A DNA stretch of 64,000 bases, taken from assembly GCF_029269835.1 (NCBI RefSeq), contig NZ_JARJBB010000005.1, positions 124,001 to 188,000 on the forward strand, given 5' to 3'. Below are positions 1 to 9,253 of the stretch, in pieces; position 1 is the first letter of the stretch; each line of letters begins with the position of its first letter. Both the position numbers and the translations under genes were made by a program. A model generated the notes under the pieces. The model did not search any database, was not told where the DNA came from, and was given only the letters and a program-made list of their open reading frames with translations. This stretch comes from Streptomyces tropicalis (GTDB taxonomy: Bacteria; Actinomycetota; Actinomycetes; Streptomycetales; Streptomycetaceae).

Positions 1-47
1 CGACCGGAGCCCGCCGTGCCGGCCGGTCCGGACCGGCCGGCACGGCA

Positions 48-851
48 TCAGTTGTCGCCGCCGCCACGCGGACGGGAGCCGACGGAGAAGTCCCGGCCGC
101 CCTGTCGGCCGGCGCGGCCGAGCATCTCCTCGGTCAGTTCGCGCTGGTGTCCCGTGTAGGCGGAGCGCAGGGCGGGACCGGGCCAGTCGGCCGGCAGGAG
201 TTCGGGCGGCAGCACCGGGTCGGCGAGCAGGTGCCGTACGACCGCCGCCAGGGCGGTGAAGCGGTCGGCGGGGCGATCCGTCCGGGCCACGTGCGCGAGC
301 AGCGCCCGCGCGGTCCCGGCCCAGGCGTCGAGCGGCCACAACCGGGCTGCCAGTGCCCGGGCGGGCTGGTCCGGGCGGGCCAGGTAGCGCTGGGACGCCC
401 GGTCGAGCCCGGCGGGCCAGTCCCGGTCCAGGTTGGCCGGCCGCAGCCAGACGCCCTCGCGGAGTTCGGCGAGACGGAGTGCCGCCAGCCGGGCGCGCAG
501 CTCCGCCCGCTCGGCCGGACCCCGCCCGGTGGCGGTGACCACGGCCATCTCCCATTCCCCGTGCCAGGGCCGGGTCGCCGGGTGCACGGCCGTGTCCTGG
601 CGCCGTTGGCGGTCGAGCAGCCGGTCGCTGAGGCGGTACACGGCGTCCGAACGGCGCAGGTCCCCCGCCGCCACCATCCGGCTGAGCGCCGCCCGCAGGG
701 TCGATCCGCCCACGCCGAAGGGAGCGACGGCGCCCACGAGGTCCTTCACCGGCAGCTCGGGCGGGTGCGTGCCCAGCAGCAGGCTCAGGACGACCGACCG
801 CGCGGACAGCGGACGCAGGTCGGGCCCGGCGGGCTCCTGGGAGGCGTTCAT
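48..851 (-). CDS. PaaX-family transcriptional regulator
   Basis: A protein of 267 aa starting at the ATG at 851. The first ~75 residues form a winged-helix domain of PaaX type, with a recognition region around GVGGSTLRAALSRMVAAGDL, followed by the conserved middle region beginning WHGEWEMAVVTATG near residue 92. PaaX proteins are repressors, classically of phenylacetate degradation, that respond to acyl-CoA ligands. Here the divergent neighbour is an acyl-CoA dehydrogenase, and the 73-bp gap between the two starts holds inverted repeats, so local control of that gene is the simplest reading (inference). An in-frame upstream extension to 1067 is possible but would run into the neighbour and has no family support. 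Confidence 0.85.
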   Translation of the reverse strand: MNASQEPAGPDLRPLSARSVVLSLLLGTHPPELPVKDLVGAVAPFGVGGSTLRAALSRMVAAGDLRRSDAVYRLSDRLLDRQRRQDTAVHPATRPWHGEWEMAVVTATGRGPAERAELRARLAALRLAELREGVWLRPANLDRDWPAGLDRASQRYLARPDQPARALAARLWPLDAWAGTARALLAHVARTDRPADRFTALAAVVRHLLADPVLPPELLPADWPGPALRSAYTGHQRELTEEMLGRAGRQGGRDFSVGSRPRGGGDN

Positions 852-924
852 GGTCACGTACTGTACGGACGACTGGTGTATTGCAGTATTGCTGCGATCG
901 CAGAACAAGTGCAACACTCGTCGT
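852..924. promoter_or_regulatory. Divergent promoter/operator between PaaX-type regulator and AidB-like gene
   Basis: The gap holds an inverted repeat TACTG (859-863) / CAGTA (884-888) and a perfect 12-bp palindrome CTGCGATCGCAG at 892-903. A possible rightward promoter is TTGCTG (889-894), 18 bp, AACACT (913-918). The -10 lies 6 nt before the ATG at 925, which has no Shine-Dalgarno sequence, so the transcript may be leaderless. The palindrome sits between -35 and -10, where a repressor would block transcription. Confidence 0.4.
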
Positions 925-2682
925 ATGGCCTCGACATTCGCGCACGAACAGCAGGAGCAGCGGGCGGCGCAGGGCGGGACGGAGCCCCGGCCGGGGCAGC
1001 CGGCCGCCGGGCGGCCCGCACCGCGGACCGCACCGCAGGCGTCGTCCGCCACGCACGACGTCACCAACCAGGCACCGCCCCTGGCTCCCTACGACGCCTC
1101 CGAGGACGCGGCCCTGCTCGAAGGGGTGCGGCGCGAGGGCGCCGGATGGGCCGAGGAGGACCTGCGCCGGCTGGGGCTGCAGGCAGGCAGCGCGCAGGTG
1201 CAGGAGTGGAGCGAGCTGGCCAACCGGCACGAGCCGGAGCTGCGCACGCACGACCGGTACGGCAACCGGATCGACGAGGTCGACTTCCACCCGAGCTGGC
1301 ACCACCTGATGGGGGCGGCGGTCGCCGGCGGGCTGGCCGGTGCGCCCTGGGCGGACGGACGGGCCGGCGCCCACGTCGCCCGGACCGCGGGCGCCCTGGT
1401 GTGGGGGCACACCGACGCGGGGCACGCCTGCCCGACGTCGATGACGTACGCCGCCGTCCCCGCGCTGCGCGCCCAGCCGGAGCTCGCCGCCGTCTACGAG
1501 CCGCTGCTGACCAGCCGGGTGTACGAGCCGGGGCTGCGCACGCCGGCCGAGAAGCAGGGCCTGCTCGCGGGCATGGGGATGACGGAGAAGCAGGGCGGCT
1601 CGGACGTCCGGACGAACACCACCGCGGCCACGCCCACCGCCGAGCCGGGCGTCTACACGCTGCGCGGGCACAAGTGGTTCACCTCGGCACCGATGTGCGA
1701 CGTCTTCCTCGTGCTGGCGCAGGCGCCGGGCGGACTGTCCTGCTTCCTCGTGCCGCGCGTCCTGCCCGACGGCACCCGCAACACGTTCCGCATCCAGCGG
1801 CTGAAGGACAAGCTGGGCAACCGGTCGAACGCGTCCTCGGAGCCCGAGTTCGACGGCACGGTAGCCTGGCTGGTCGGGCCCGAGGGGCGCGGCGTCAAGA
1901 CGATCATCGAGATGGTCAACTGCACGCGGCTCGACTGCGTGACCATGTCGGCGGCCCTGATGCGCAAGACGCTCGTGGAGGCGGGACACCACACGCGGCA
2001 CCGGAGCGCCTTCGGCGCCCGGCTCGTGGACCAGCCCCTGATGCGCAATGTGCTCGCCGACCTGGCCCTGGAGTCGGAGGCCGCCACCACGCTCGCGCTG
2101 CGGCTGGCCGGCGCGGCCGACCGCGCGGTGCGCGGGGACGGAACGGACGAGGCCGAGGTCGGCTTCCGGCGGATCGCGACCGCCGTGGGCAAGTACTGGG
2201 TGACGAAGCGCGGCCCGGCCTTCACCGCGGAGGCCCTGGAGTGCCTCGGCGGCAACGGTTACGTCGAGGACTCCGGCATGCCCCGGCACTACCGCGAGGC
2301 TCCCCTGCTGTCGATCTGGGAGGGGTCGGGCAACGTCAACGCCCTGGACGTGCTGCGGGCGCTCGGCCGGGAGCCCGGCGTGGCGGAGGCGCTGTTCGCC
2401 GAACTCGCCCTGGCGCAGGGGGCGGACGCCCGCCTCGACGCGGCCGTGGCCGGGCTACGGGCCCGGCTGGGCGAGGCGTCACCGACGAGCGCGCGCCGCC
2501 TGGTGGAGCTGATGGCGCTCACCCTGCAGGGCTCGCTCCTGGTCCGGCACGCGCCGGCCGCGGTCGCCGACGCGTTCTGCGCCACCCGGCTCGGGGGCGA
2601 CTGGGGCCACGCCTTCGGCACCCTGCCCGACGGCGCCGACCTCGACACGATCCTGACCCGGGCGCTGCCGGACCGCGGGTGA
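925..2682 (+). CDS. Acyl-CoA dehydrogenase, AidB-like (DNA alkylation response type)
   Basis: A protein of 585 aa. It is longer than ordinary ~380-aa acyl-CoA dehydrogenases and has the AidB layout: an N-terminal extension, the flavin/substrate motif TEKQGGSDVRTNTT near residue 218, then NCTRLDCVTMSAALMRK and a C-terminal FAD-binding part with CLGGNGYVEDSGMPRHYREA and SIWEGSGNVNALD. AidB-type flavoproteins bind FAD and DNA; E. coli AidB is induced by alkylating agents and has weak isovaleryl-CoA dehydrogenase activity. The start at 925 is chosen because recognisable family sequence begins shortly after it and the preceding gap looks like a promoter. The PaaX-type regulator next door suggests the true substrate could be a CoA thioester rather than damaged DNA. 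Confidence 0.85.
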   Translation: MASTFAHEQQEQRAAQGGTEPRPGQPAAGRPAPRTAPQASSATHDVTNQAPPLAPYDASEDAALLEGVRREGAGWAEEDLRRLGLQAGSAQVQEWSELANRHEPELRTHDRYGNRIDEVDFHPSWHHLMGAAVAGGLAGAPWADGRAGAHVARTAGALVWGHTDAGHACPTSMTYAAVPALRAQPELAAVYEPLLTSRVYEPGLRTPAEKQGLLAGMGMTEKQGGSDVRTNTTAATPTAEPGVYTLRGHKWFTSAPMCDVFLVLAQAPGGLSCFLVPRVLPDGTRNTFRIQRLKDKLGNRSNASSEPEFDGTVAWLVGPEGRGVKTIIEMVNCTRLDCVTMSAALMRKTLVEAGHHTRHRSAFGARLVDQPLMRNVLADLALESEAATTLALRLAGAADRAVRGDGTDEAEVGFRRIATAVGKYWVTKRGPAFTAEALECLGGNGYVEDSGMPRHYREAPLLSIWEGSGNVNALDVLRALGREPGVAEALFAELALAQGADARLDAAVAGLRARLGEASPTSARRLVELMALTLQGSLLVRHAPAAVADAFCATRLGGDWGHAFGTLPDGADLDTILTRALPDRG

Positions 2683-2829
2683 ATCCCGGGCCCGCCGGGG
2701 GCGGACGCGGGGGACGCCGGGGCTGCGGGCACGGGGGCTGACCGGCGGCGGGGCCGGCCCCGCAGGGCAGGGCGACGGACGGTGGCCGCGACCATCCCGG
2801 CCCGTCGGCTCGAGTGGCCGCCCGCCCGG

Positions 2830-2866
2830 CCGGGGTGGTCGCGGCTCGAACCCGCGGCCGCCCCGG
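2830..2866. terminator. Strong GC hairpin between convergent genes
   Basis: A 15-bp stem (2830-2844 with 2852-2866, two G-U type positions) around a 7-nt loop lies in the 317-bp gap between the AidB-like gene and the convergent membrane-protein gene. It could act as a bidirectional terminator, although no U-tract follows. Nothing else was recognised in 2683-2999. Confidence 0.5.
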
Positions 2867-2999
2867 CCCGAACGGGCGCCGGCTCGACTCCCGTGGTGAC
2901 CCCACCGGGATGCAACCTCTCCGCCCCGCGTCGGCCCCGCCGGAGCGGCCACGGGAGACGGACGGACCGGGCGCGGCCTGCAGCCCCGCCCACGCCCGC

Positions 3000-3710
3000 T
3001 CACCAGGTCTTGCGCCCCCACAGAGGGCCGAAGCGGGCCCACTCGGCGGCCCAGCGGTCCATGCTGCGCTCCTCCAGACGGCGGCGCAGGACGCGGCCCC
3101 CCACGAGCGGCAGGGCCGCGGCCGTCACCCCCACCAGTCCGCCGATCACCATGACCCGGGTGCGCGCCTGGGCGTCCGTGGCGGGGCGCGTGACCAGCCG
3201 GCCCTGCGGGTCGGTCCACACGCTGACCGGCGTGCCGGGGGGACTGCCGGGCCGGACGCGGACCTGACCGGTGTGCGTGGAGCCGTCCGGGGCGGTCCAG
3301 GCCACCTTGGTCCAGACCCGCACGGCGGACTCCGCCCGGGCACGGCCGTCGCCTCCGGTGGCCGTCGGCTGCCCGGCGCTCGACGGGTGTCCGGTACCCG
3401 GCGGGTGTCCGGTACCCGGCGGGTGTCCGGTGCCCGGCGGACGTCCGGCGTTCTTCGCGTCGCCCGCGGGTGCGGCGTAGGTGCCGGGCGCCTTCCGGGC
3501 CACCAGCGCCACCGTGGGCCGCCATTCCGCGCGTTCCCGGGACACCCCGTGCTGCACGGCGTGCGCCGCCGTCCACCCCCCGAGCAGCCCGGCCAGTACG
3601 GTGCAGATCCAGGCTCCGAGCACGACCCAGGCCTCCACCACGTCGGTGGGACGTCTGAGCGGATTGCGGCGCCAACGCCACAGCCACACCTTCCGACCAC
3701 GGAACCCCAT
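3000..3710 (-). CDS. Two-helix membrane protein with Pro/Gly repeat (hypothetical)
   Basis: A protein of 236 aa from the ATG at 3710, preceded by GAGGAGGAA at a good distance; an in-frame GTG at 3728 lies upstream of that ribosome site and is less likely. A basic, Trp/Arg-rich N-terminus leads into a transmembrane helix (about residues 27-52), then an extracytoplasmic loop containing a PPGTGH repeat and the segment VWTKVAWTAPDGSTHTGQV, then a second helix (about 180-202) and a basic tail. The layout resembles the Rv1733c-like membrane proteins common in Streptomyces, of unknown function. The gene is convergent with the AidB-like gene. Confidence 0.75.
   Translation of the reverse strand: MGFRGRKVWLWRWRRNPLRRPTDVVEAWVVLGAWICTVLAGLLGGWTAAHAVQHGVSRERAEWRPTVALVARKAPGTYAAPAGDAKNAGRPPGTGHPPGTGHPPGTGHPSSAGQPTATGGDGRARAESAVRVWTKVAWTAPDGSTHTGQVRVRPGSPPGTPVSVWTDPQGRLVTRPATDAQARTRVMVIGGLVGVTAAALPLVGGRVLRRRLEERSMDRWAAEWARFGPLWGRKTW
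3387..3440. repeat. 18-bp tandem repeat, three copies
   Basis: Three copies of an 18-bp unit (3387-3404, 3405-3422, 3423-3440; the third differs by one base) encode successive PPGTGH hexapeptides in the extracytoplasmic loop of the membrane protein. Because the unit is a multiple of three, copy-number change keeps the frame. Confidence 0.85.
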
Positions 3711-4004
3711 CGAAGGCTTCCTCCTCACGAGCGCATGGACATGCCGAACCGCCCTCCCATACGGGAGAGGGCTCCTCGATGCTCACGGCGAGTCCCCCGT
3801 TCGACGGTGCCACGAGTCGCCGCGCCCGCGCACGGTTCTGCGCGAATCCGCCGGATCCGACCGGCCCGTGACACCCACCGGGGACCGACACCGCCGCCCC
3901 CACCTGCGGGGAAGCCGTCCCGCGGGAGACTGTCAGTGGTGGGGTGCAGACTGGCCGGTGTCCGGGACGAAGGGGTTCGGGACAACGACGCGGAGGTGAC
4001 CGGC

Positions 4005-5090
4005 ATGACCGAGGTACTGCTCGCCGTGGGCACACGCAAAGGCCTGTTCATCGGGCGACGGCGGGGAGGTGTCTGGGAGTTCGACGACCGGCCCCAGTTC
4101 AACGCCCAGGCGGTCTATTCCGTCGCCGTCGACACCCGGGGCGGCACCACCCGGCTGCTGGCCGGGGGCGACAGCGCGCACTGGGGCCCGTCCGTCTTCC
4201 ACTCCGACGACCTGGGCCGCACCTGGACCGAGCCGGCCCAACCGGCGGTCAAGTTCCCGAAGGACACCGGGGCTTCGCTGGAGCGGGTGTGGCAGCTGCA
4301 TCCGTCGGCCGCCGAGCCCGACGTGGTCTGGGCGGGCACGGAGCCGGCCGCGCTGTACCGCTCGGAGGACCGCGGCGAGAGCTTCGAGCTGGTCCGCCCC
4401 CTGTGGGAGCACCCCACGCGGTCCCGGTGGGTGCCGGGCGGCGGCGGTGAGGGCCTGCACACGGTGCTCACCGACCCGCGCGACCCGCGGGCCGTCACCG
4501 TCGCCGTGTCCACCGCCGGGGTGTTCCGCACCCTGGACGGCGGCGCCAGCTGGCAGCCCTCCAACTCCGGCGTGTCCGCGGTGTTCCTGCCCGATCCGCA
4601 CCCGGAGTTCGGCCAGTGCGTCCACAAGGTCGCCCGGGACGCGGGCAGCCCGGACCGCCTCTACCTGCAGAACCACTGGGGTGTGTACCGCAGCGACGAC
4701 GCGGGCGCGCACTGGACGGACATCGGCGAGGGCCTGCCGTCCACCTTCGGCTTCGCGGCCGCCGCGCACCCGCACCGCGCCGACACGGCGTACGTCTTCC
4801 CGATCAACGCGGACGCGGACCGGGTGCCGGCCGACCACCGCTGCCGCGTGTTCCGCACCGGGGACGCGGGCCGGAGCTGGGAGCCGCTGACGGCGGGCCT
4901 GCCCCAGGAGGACCACTACGGCACGGTGCTGCGCGACGCGCTGTGCACCGACGACGCGGACCCGGCGGGCGTCTACTTCGGCAATCGCAACGGCGAGGTG
5001 TACGCCTCGGCCGACGACGGCGACAGCTGGCAGCAGCTCGCCTCCCACCTGCCGGACGTGCTGTGCGTCCGGGCGGCGGTGATCGGGTGA
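4005..5090 (+). CDS. BNR/WD40-type beta-propeller protein (sialidase-like fold)
   Basis: A protein of 361 aa with GGAGGT just ahead of the ATG. It contains several BNR/Asp-box-like motifs ([48 protein letters not shown]), which mark a multi-bladed beta-propeller of the sialidase / photosystem II stability factor superfamily. It has no signal peptide, so it is presumably cytoplasmic. Active-site residues of true sialidases cannot be confirmed by eye, and related proteins are usually annotated only as exo-alpha-sialidase-like. It stands alone, with ung downstream on the same strand under its own promoter. Confidence 0.8.
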   Translation: MTEVLLAVGTRKGLFIGRRRGGVWEFDDRPQFNAQAVYSVAVDTRGGTTRLLAGGDSAHWGPSVFHSDDLGRTWTEPAQPAVKFPKDTGASLERVWQLHPSAAEPDVVWAGTEPAALYRSEDRGESFELVRPLWEHPTRSRWVPGGGGEGLHTVLTDPRDPRAVTVAVSTAGVFRTLDGGASWQPSNSGVSAVFLPDPHPEFGQCVHKVARDAGSPDRLYLQNHWGVYRSDDAGAHWTDIGEGLPSTFGFAAAAHPHRADTAYVFPINADADRVPADHRCRVFRTGDAGRSWEPLTAGLPQEDHYGTVLRDALCTDDADPAGVYFGNRNGEVYASADDGDSWQQLASHLPDVLCVRAAVIG

Positions 5091-5188
5091 GCACCGGGCG
5101 GGCCCCGCGGGGCCGAACGGGCCCGCGTGCGGCCCGCGTTCACGGGGGCGGCCGGTCCGGCGCCGGACCGCCGGCTCCGGGCCACCGC

Positions 5189-5219
5189 TTGGTCGACGCC
5201 CCGCGTCCGGCAGTAGGGT
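5189..5219 (+). promoter_or_regulatory. Promoter of ung, leaderless start
   Basis: TTGGTC (5189-5194) and TAGGGT (5214-5219), spacer 19 bp. The -10 box lies 7 nt before GTG 5227 with no ribosome-binding site, the classic geometry of a leaderless Streptomyces mRNA. This favours GTG 5227 over the in-frame GTG at 5218, which overlaps the -10 box. Confidence 0.55.
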
Positions 5220-5226
5220 GACGCCC

Positions 5227-5904
5227 GTGGCACCACGACCGTTGCATGAAATCCTCGAACCGGGCTGGGCGCAGGCCCTGGAGCCCGTGGCCGGCCGGAT
5301 CGCCGAGATGGGCGACTTCCTGCGTGCGGAGATCGCCGCCGGCCGTACCTACCTCCCCGCCGGGCAGCACGTCCTGCGCGCCTTCCAGCAGCCGTTCGAC
5401 GACGTACGCGTCCTGATCGTCGGACAGGACCCCTACCCGACCCCTGGGCACGCGGTGGGGCTTTCCTTCTCGGTCGCGCCCGAGGTGCGGCCCCTGCCGC
5501 CCAGCCTGATCAACATCTTCCGGGAGCTGCACACGGACCTGGGCGCGCCGCAGCCGTCCACCGGAGACCTCGCCCCGTGGACGCAGCAGGGCGTGCTCCT
5601 GCTCAACAGGGCCCTCACCACGGCGCCCCGCAGCCCCGGCGCGCACCGCGGCAAGGGCTGGGAGGAGGTCACCGAGCAGGCCATCCGCGCCCTTGCGGGG
5701 CGCGGGAAGCCGCTGGTGTCGATCCTGTGGGGCCGGGACGCCCGCAATCTGCGCCCGCTGCTCGGTCCGCTGCCGTCGGTGGAGTCCTCCCATCCCTCCC
5801 CCATGTCGGCCGACCGCGGCTTCTTCGGCTCCCGTCCCTTCAGCCGTGCCAACGACCTGCTGATCCAGCAGGGAGGGCAGCCGGTCGACTGGCGCCTGCC
5901 GTGA
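5227..5904 (+). CDS. ung: Uracil-DNA glycosylase, family 1
   Basis: A protein of 225 aa, normal for the family. It removes uracil from DNA to start base-excision repair. The water-activating motif [18 protein letters not shown] sits near residues 65-82 (catalytic Asp in GQDPY), followed by the [11 protein letters not shown] segment, LLLNRALTT, and the minor-groove/Leu loop [18 protein letters not shown] near residue 187. All signatures of Ung are present. The stop codon overlaps the start of the next gene (GTGA), so the two are probably cotranscribed, although their functions are not obviously linked. Confidence 0.95.
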   Translation: MAPRPLHEILEPGWAQALEPVAGRIAEMGDFLRAEIAAGRTYLPAGQHVLRAFQQPFDDVRVLIVGQDPYPTPGHAVGLSFSVAPEVRPLPPSLINIFRELHTDLGAPQPSTGDLAPWTQQGVLLLNRALTTAPRSPGAHRGKGWEEVTEQAIRALAGRGKPLVSILWGRDARNLRPLLGPLPSVESSHPSPMSADRGFFGSRPFSRANDLLIQQGGQPVDWRLP

Positions 5905-6884
5905 CGGACGGCCCGTCCGGGTATCTCGCGGTGGACTCCGGCGGCTCCGGTCTGCGCGTCGCGGTCGGCGTCCCCGGCGGGCCGCCGTCGGCGCACGGGG
6001 AGTCGAAGGAGCCGGTGCGCACCGGTGCCCGGGGCATCGATCCCGGGCACCTGCTGGAGCAACTGCTGCCGCTGGCCCGGGCGCTGTCCGTGCAGGCCGG
6101 ACTGCCCCGGCTGGACACGGCGGTGGTGGGGGCCGCCGGCTTCGCCACCCTGGGCGACGGTCTGCGGGCCGAACTGCCGGACGCGCTGGCCCGCGAGCTC
6201 GGGGTCCGGACGGTCGCGCTCGCCGCCGACGCGGTGACCGCCTACGTCGGCGCCCTGGGCCTCGGCCCCGGTGCGGTGGTCGCCGCCGGGACCGGTCTGA
6301 TCGCCCTCGGCACCGACCTGGTCCGGTGGCGCCGCGCGGACGGGTGGGGCCATCTGCTCGGCGACTGCGGCAGCGGGGCGTGGATCGGCCGGGCGGGGCT
6401 GGAGGCCGCGCTGCGCGCCCGTGACGGACGGGACGGCGGGTCGGCCTCGCTGCTCGCCCACGCCGAGGAGGCGTTCGGCCCGATGCCCGGGCTGCCCGGG
6501 CGGCTGTATCCGCGCTCCGACCGCGCCGCGGCCCTCGCCTCCTTCGCCCCGCGTGTGGCCTCGTGCGCGGCGGCCGACCCCGTCGCGGCGGGCATCCTGC
6601 GCACCGCGGCCCGGCACATCGCCGAGTCGGCCGCCGCGGTCTGTCCCGCGGAGGGCGAGCCGCGGATCGCCCTCACCGGCGGCCTGTTCAGGATGGGCGA
6701 CCCCCTGCTGACTCCGCTGGAGGAGGAGTTGACGGCACGGCTTCCGTATGCCCGGCGTGTCCCGGCGGAGGGCGATCCGCTGCACGGCTCGGTCCGCATC
6801 GCGGCCGCGCTGGCCGCCGGCTCGCTGGGCCTGCCCGGCGACGACGAGAGGATGCTGCAGGTCGTCGGCGTTGCGAGGAACTGA
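5901..6884 (+). CDS. BadF/BadG/BcrA/BcrD-type ATPase, N-acetylglucosamine kinase-like
   Basis: A protein of 327 aa starting at GTG 5901, overlapping the ung stop. It has the ASKHA sugar-kinase fold: phosphate-1 loop [12 protein letters not shown] near residue 12, phosphate-2 region [10 protein letters not shown], the zinc/GlcNAc-kinase-like [16 protein letters not shown], and an adenosine motif near [14 protein letters not shown]. It most likely phosphorylates an amino sugar (GlcNAc or similar) in the cytoplasm. The substrate cannot be fixed from sequence alone. Translational coupling to ung suggests shared expression rather than a shared pathway. Confidence 0.85.
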   Translation: MTDGPSGYLAVDSGGSGLRVAVGVPGGPPSAHGESKEPVRTGARGIDPGHLLEQLLPLARALSVQAGLPRLDTAVVGAAGFATLGDGLRAELPDALARELGVRTVALAADAVTAYVGALGLGPGAVVAAGTGLIALGTDLVRWRRADGWGHLLGDCGSGAWIGRAGLEAALRARDGRDGGSASLLAHAEEAFGPMPGLPGRLYPRSDRAAALASFAPRVASCAAADPVAAGILRTAARHIAESAAAVCPAEGEPRIALTGGLFRMGDPLLTPLEEELTARLPYARRVPAEGDPLHGSVRIAAALAAGSLGLPGDDERMLQVVGVARN

Positions 6885-7069
6885 TCCGCCCAGTCCCGCA
6901 GGTGTCGGACAAGTGCCGCCATGCACCGAGCGAGTTGTCACAACAAGCCTGATTCCGTGCACCGACGGTTCGAATCCGTACGTAACTCATCAGACAAAAC
7001 CGGACGGATACCGCTCACCTGCACCCTCCCCGAACAGGAGGACCCGGGAAGCCAGTAACATGCGGCGCC

Positions 7070-7990
7070 ATGAGCTCCCCCACTGGGCCCGCCGGCCTGC
7101 CCGTACGAATGCCGCGCCCCCGCCAGCCCGGACGGCACCGCCGTCCCGAGCCGCTGGCGGCGCCCGATGGCGCGCCCGCGCTCGTCCTCGCGGTGCCGGG
7201 CACGCCCGCCGCCGCCGCGCGCAGCCTCGCCGAGGAGGTCGTGAGCATCGCCCGCTCCGAGCTGCCCGGCCTCGACGCCCGCATCGGGTACGTCGAGGGG
7301 GACGACGCGGAGTTCCCCTCACTGCAGTCCGTGCTCGCGCACACCGCGCAGGAGCGCACCGCCCGCTACGAGCAGGCCGTCGCCGCCGGTGTGGACGCCA
7401 AGGAGCCCGACGGCCCGGTCGCGGTCGTGGTGCCCCTGCTGGCCGGCCCCGACAGCGCCATGATCCGCCAGATCCGCCACGCCGTCATGGAGAGCCGGGT
7501 CGCCGCCGAGCTGACCGATGTGCTCGGCCCGCACCCGCTGCTCGCCGAGGCGCTGCACGTGCGACTCTCCGAGGCCGGTCTGGCGCGCGCCGACCGTGCC
7601 CGCCTGTTCACGGTGGCGACCGCGGCGGACGGCATCATCCTCGCCTCCGTCGGTGGCGACGAGGCCGTGCAGGCGGCCGGGATCACCGGCATGCTGCTCG
7701 CCGCCCGGCTCGCCGTGCCCGTGATGGCGGCCGCCCTCGACCAGGAGGGCGCCATCTCCGCCATCGCCGAGCAGCTGCGCTCGTCCGGCTCCCAGCAGCT
7801 CGCGCTCGCGCCCTACCTGATCGGCCCGGAGATCGACGCGGGGCTGATCGAGGCCGCCGCCGCGGAGGCCGACTGCGCCGCCGCCGAGGCCCTCGGCCCC
7901 TACCCGGCGATCGGCAAGCTCGCGCTGGCCAAGTACACGACGGCGCTGGGCATCGCCCCGCCGCAGCCGCAGGGCGCGCCGGTCCGCTGA
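7070..7990 (+). CDS. CbiX/SirB-like protein (sirohydrochlorin chelatase family)
   Basis: A protein of 306 aa. It resembles the two-domain CbiX-type chelatase fold seen in many Streptomyces proteins: an alpha/beta domain with VPGTPAAAARSLAEEV, GPVAVVVPLLAGPDSAMIRQI and a second domain with LGPHPLLAEALHVRLSEAGL and LALAPYLIGPEIDAGLIE. True CbiX enzymes insert cobalt or iron into sirohydrochlorin using two His residues. Here only one obvious His (GPHPLL) is seen, so catalysis is doubtful. It has no biosynthetic neighbours. A TAACAT box ends 8 nt before the ATG, so the mRNA may be nearly leaderless. Confidence 0.7.
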   Translation: MSSPTGPAGLPVRMPRPRQPGRHRRPEPLAAPDGAPALVLAVPGTPAAAARSLAEEVVSIARSELPGLDARIGYVEGDDAEFPSLQSVLAHTAQERTARYEQAVAAGVDAKEPDGPVAVVVPLLAGPDSAMIRQIRHAVMESRVAAELTDVLGPHPLLAEALHVRLSEAGLARADRARLFTVATAADGIILASVGGDEAVQAAGITGMLLAARLAVPVMAAALDQEGAISAIAEQLRSSGSQQLALAPYLIGPEIDAGLIEAAAAEADCAAAEALGPYPAIGKLALAKYTTALGIAPPQPQGAPVR

Positions 7991-8014
7991 CCCCCGCGCC
8001 ACGCCCGTACGGCC

Positions 8015-8049
8015 GCAGGGCCCCGCTCCGGTGAGGAGCGGGGCCCTGC
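8015..8049. terminator. Perfect 15-bp hairpin between convergent genes
   Basis: GCAGGGCCCCGCTCC (8015-8029) pairs perfectly with 8035-8049 around a 5-nt loop, in the gap between the CbiX-like gene and the convergent propeller gene. No U-tract is present, as is usual for Streptomyces terminators. Confidence 0.7.
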
Positions 8050-8108
8050 GCCGTCCCGCCTGCGCAGGAGGGGCCGGTCCTCCGCCAGTTACGGTGCGGT
8101 CGGCCGCC

Positions 8109-9149
8109 TCAGCCGAGGACGACGCAGGACGCGGCCGGCACCGGCACCGAACCGGCGCGCCGGGGCAGCCCCGTGCCGGGGTCCAGGGCGAACCAGGTCA
8201 CGTCCCCGGAGCGCTCGTTCGCCACGTAGAGGCGGCCGTCGAGGAGAGTGAGGGCGCGCGGCCAGTGCCCGCCGCACGGGACGGTGCCCACCAGGCGCAG
8301 CGTCCCGCCGCCGTCCTCCGCGGCGAAGACGGACAGCACGTCCTCGCCGCGGGTCGCTGTCCACACGAAACGGCCGTCGGGGGCGACGGCGATGCCCGAG
8401 GGGTGGGCGTCCCCGGCCGGGGCGTCGGGGAGCACGGACGCCTCGGCCAGCGGACGCAGCGAACCGGTCCCGGCGTCCCAACGGCAGACGGTGACCGTGG
8501 GCGTCAGCTCGTTGACGACGTAGGCGTGGGTGCCGTCCGGGTGGAAGGCCAGGTGGCGGGGGCCGGAGCCGGGGCGCAGCGCGATCTCCCGGTGCAGGAG
8601 CAGCTTGCCGCCGCTCAGGACGCAGACGCGGACCGAGTCGGTGCCGAGATCCACGCTGACGGCCCAGCGGCCGCTCGGATCCGGCTGGACCTGGTGGGCG
8701 TGCGGGCCGCGCTGGCGGCGGTCGTGCGGGCCGGATCCGGTGTGCTGGAGCACGTCAGAGGCGGCGGGGGCGAGCAGCCCGTCGGCGCGCAGGGGGACCG
8801 CGCTGACGCTTCCGGAGCCGTAGTTGGCGGTCAGGACGTGCCCGTCGAGGAGGCTCAGGTGGGTGGGTCCGCTGCCGCCGACCCGGACGGGTGACCCGGC
8901 GAGTTCCACCGTCTCGCCCTTGATCCGGTACGCGGCCACCGCGCCCTCGGCCGTCTCGCTGACCGCGTAGAGGGTGCGGCCGTCGTCCGACAGGGCCAGG
9001 TAGGACGGGTCGAGGACCCCGTCGGTGCTGCTCAGCAGGGTCAGCGCACCGTCCTGCGGGGCCACGGACGCGGTGACGACTCCGGGGCCGCCCGCCGCCG
9101 TGAACGAACCGATGAACGCCCGCCGCCGCCGTGCGCCGCCGTCTGCCAC
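8109..9149 (-). CDS. Lactonase-family beta-propeller (6-phosphogluconolactonase-like)
   Basis: A protein of 346 aa from GTG 9149, which has GGAAGGGG 6-7 nt upstream; a TTG at 9191 is also in frame. The seven-bladed propeller is seen as repeated segments: PSYLALSDDGRTLYAVSE, PTHLSLLDGHVLTANYGSG, PRHLAFHPDGTHAYVVNE, PSGIAVAPDGRFVWTATRG and PRALTLLDGRLYVANERSG. This matches the YbhE/Pgl-type lactonase family, which hydrolyses 6-phosphogluconolactone or related lactones. The N-terminus (GGARRRRAFIGSF) is not a clear signal peptide, so the protein is probably cytoplasmic. Substrate unknown. Confidence 0.82.
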   Translation of the reverse strand: MADGGARRRRAFIGSFTAAGGPGVVTASVAPQDGALTLLSSTDGVLDPSYLALSDDGRTLYAVSETAEGAVAAYRIKGETVELAGSPVRVGGSGPTHLSLLDGHVLTANYGSGSVSAVPLRADGLLAPAASDVLQHTGSGPHDRRQRGPHAHQVQPDPSGRWAVSVDLGTDSVRVCVLSGGKLLLHREIALRPGSGPRHLAFHPDGTHAYVVNELTPTVTVCRWDAGTGSLRPLAEASVLPDAPAGDAHPSGIAVAPDGRFVWTATRGEDVLSVFAAEDGGGTLRLVGTVPCGGHWPRALTLLDGRLYVANERSGDVTWFALDPGTGLPRRAGSVPVPAASCVVLG

Positions 9150-9253
9150 CGCTGTCCCCTTCCGGACGTCCCGTCGGGGTGACGGTAGCAAGCCGGGTGT
9201 GCCGTCGGCCCGTCAGACCGCGGCCCCTCGGCGAATCAAGGGTCCGGAGCGGA

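Noticed and set aside
3387..3440. CRISPR or regulatory repeat
   Set aside because: The 18-bp units are directly adjacent and encode an in-frame hexapeptide repeat inside a protein.
6964..6980. A tRNA T-arm-like sequence (GGTTCGAATCC) upstream of the CbiX-like gene
   Set aside because: No acceptor, D or anticodon stems can be built around it and the stem is only 4 bp, so it is not a tRNA gene.
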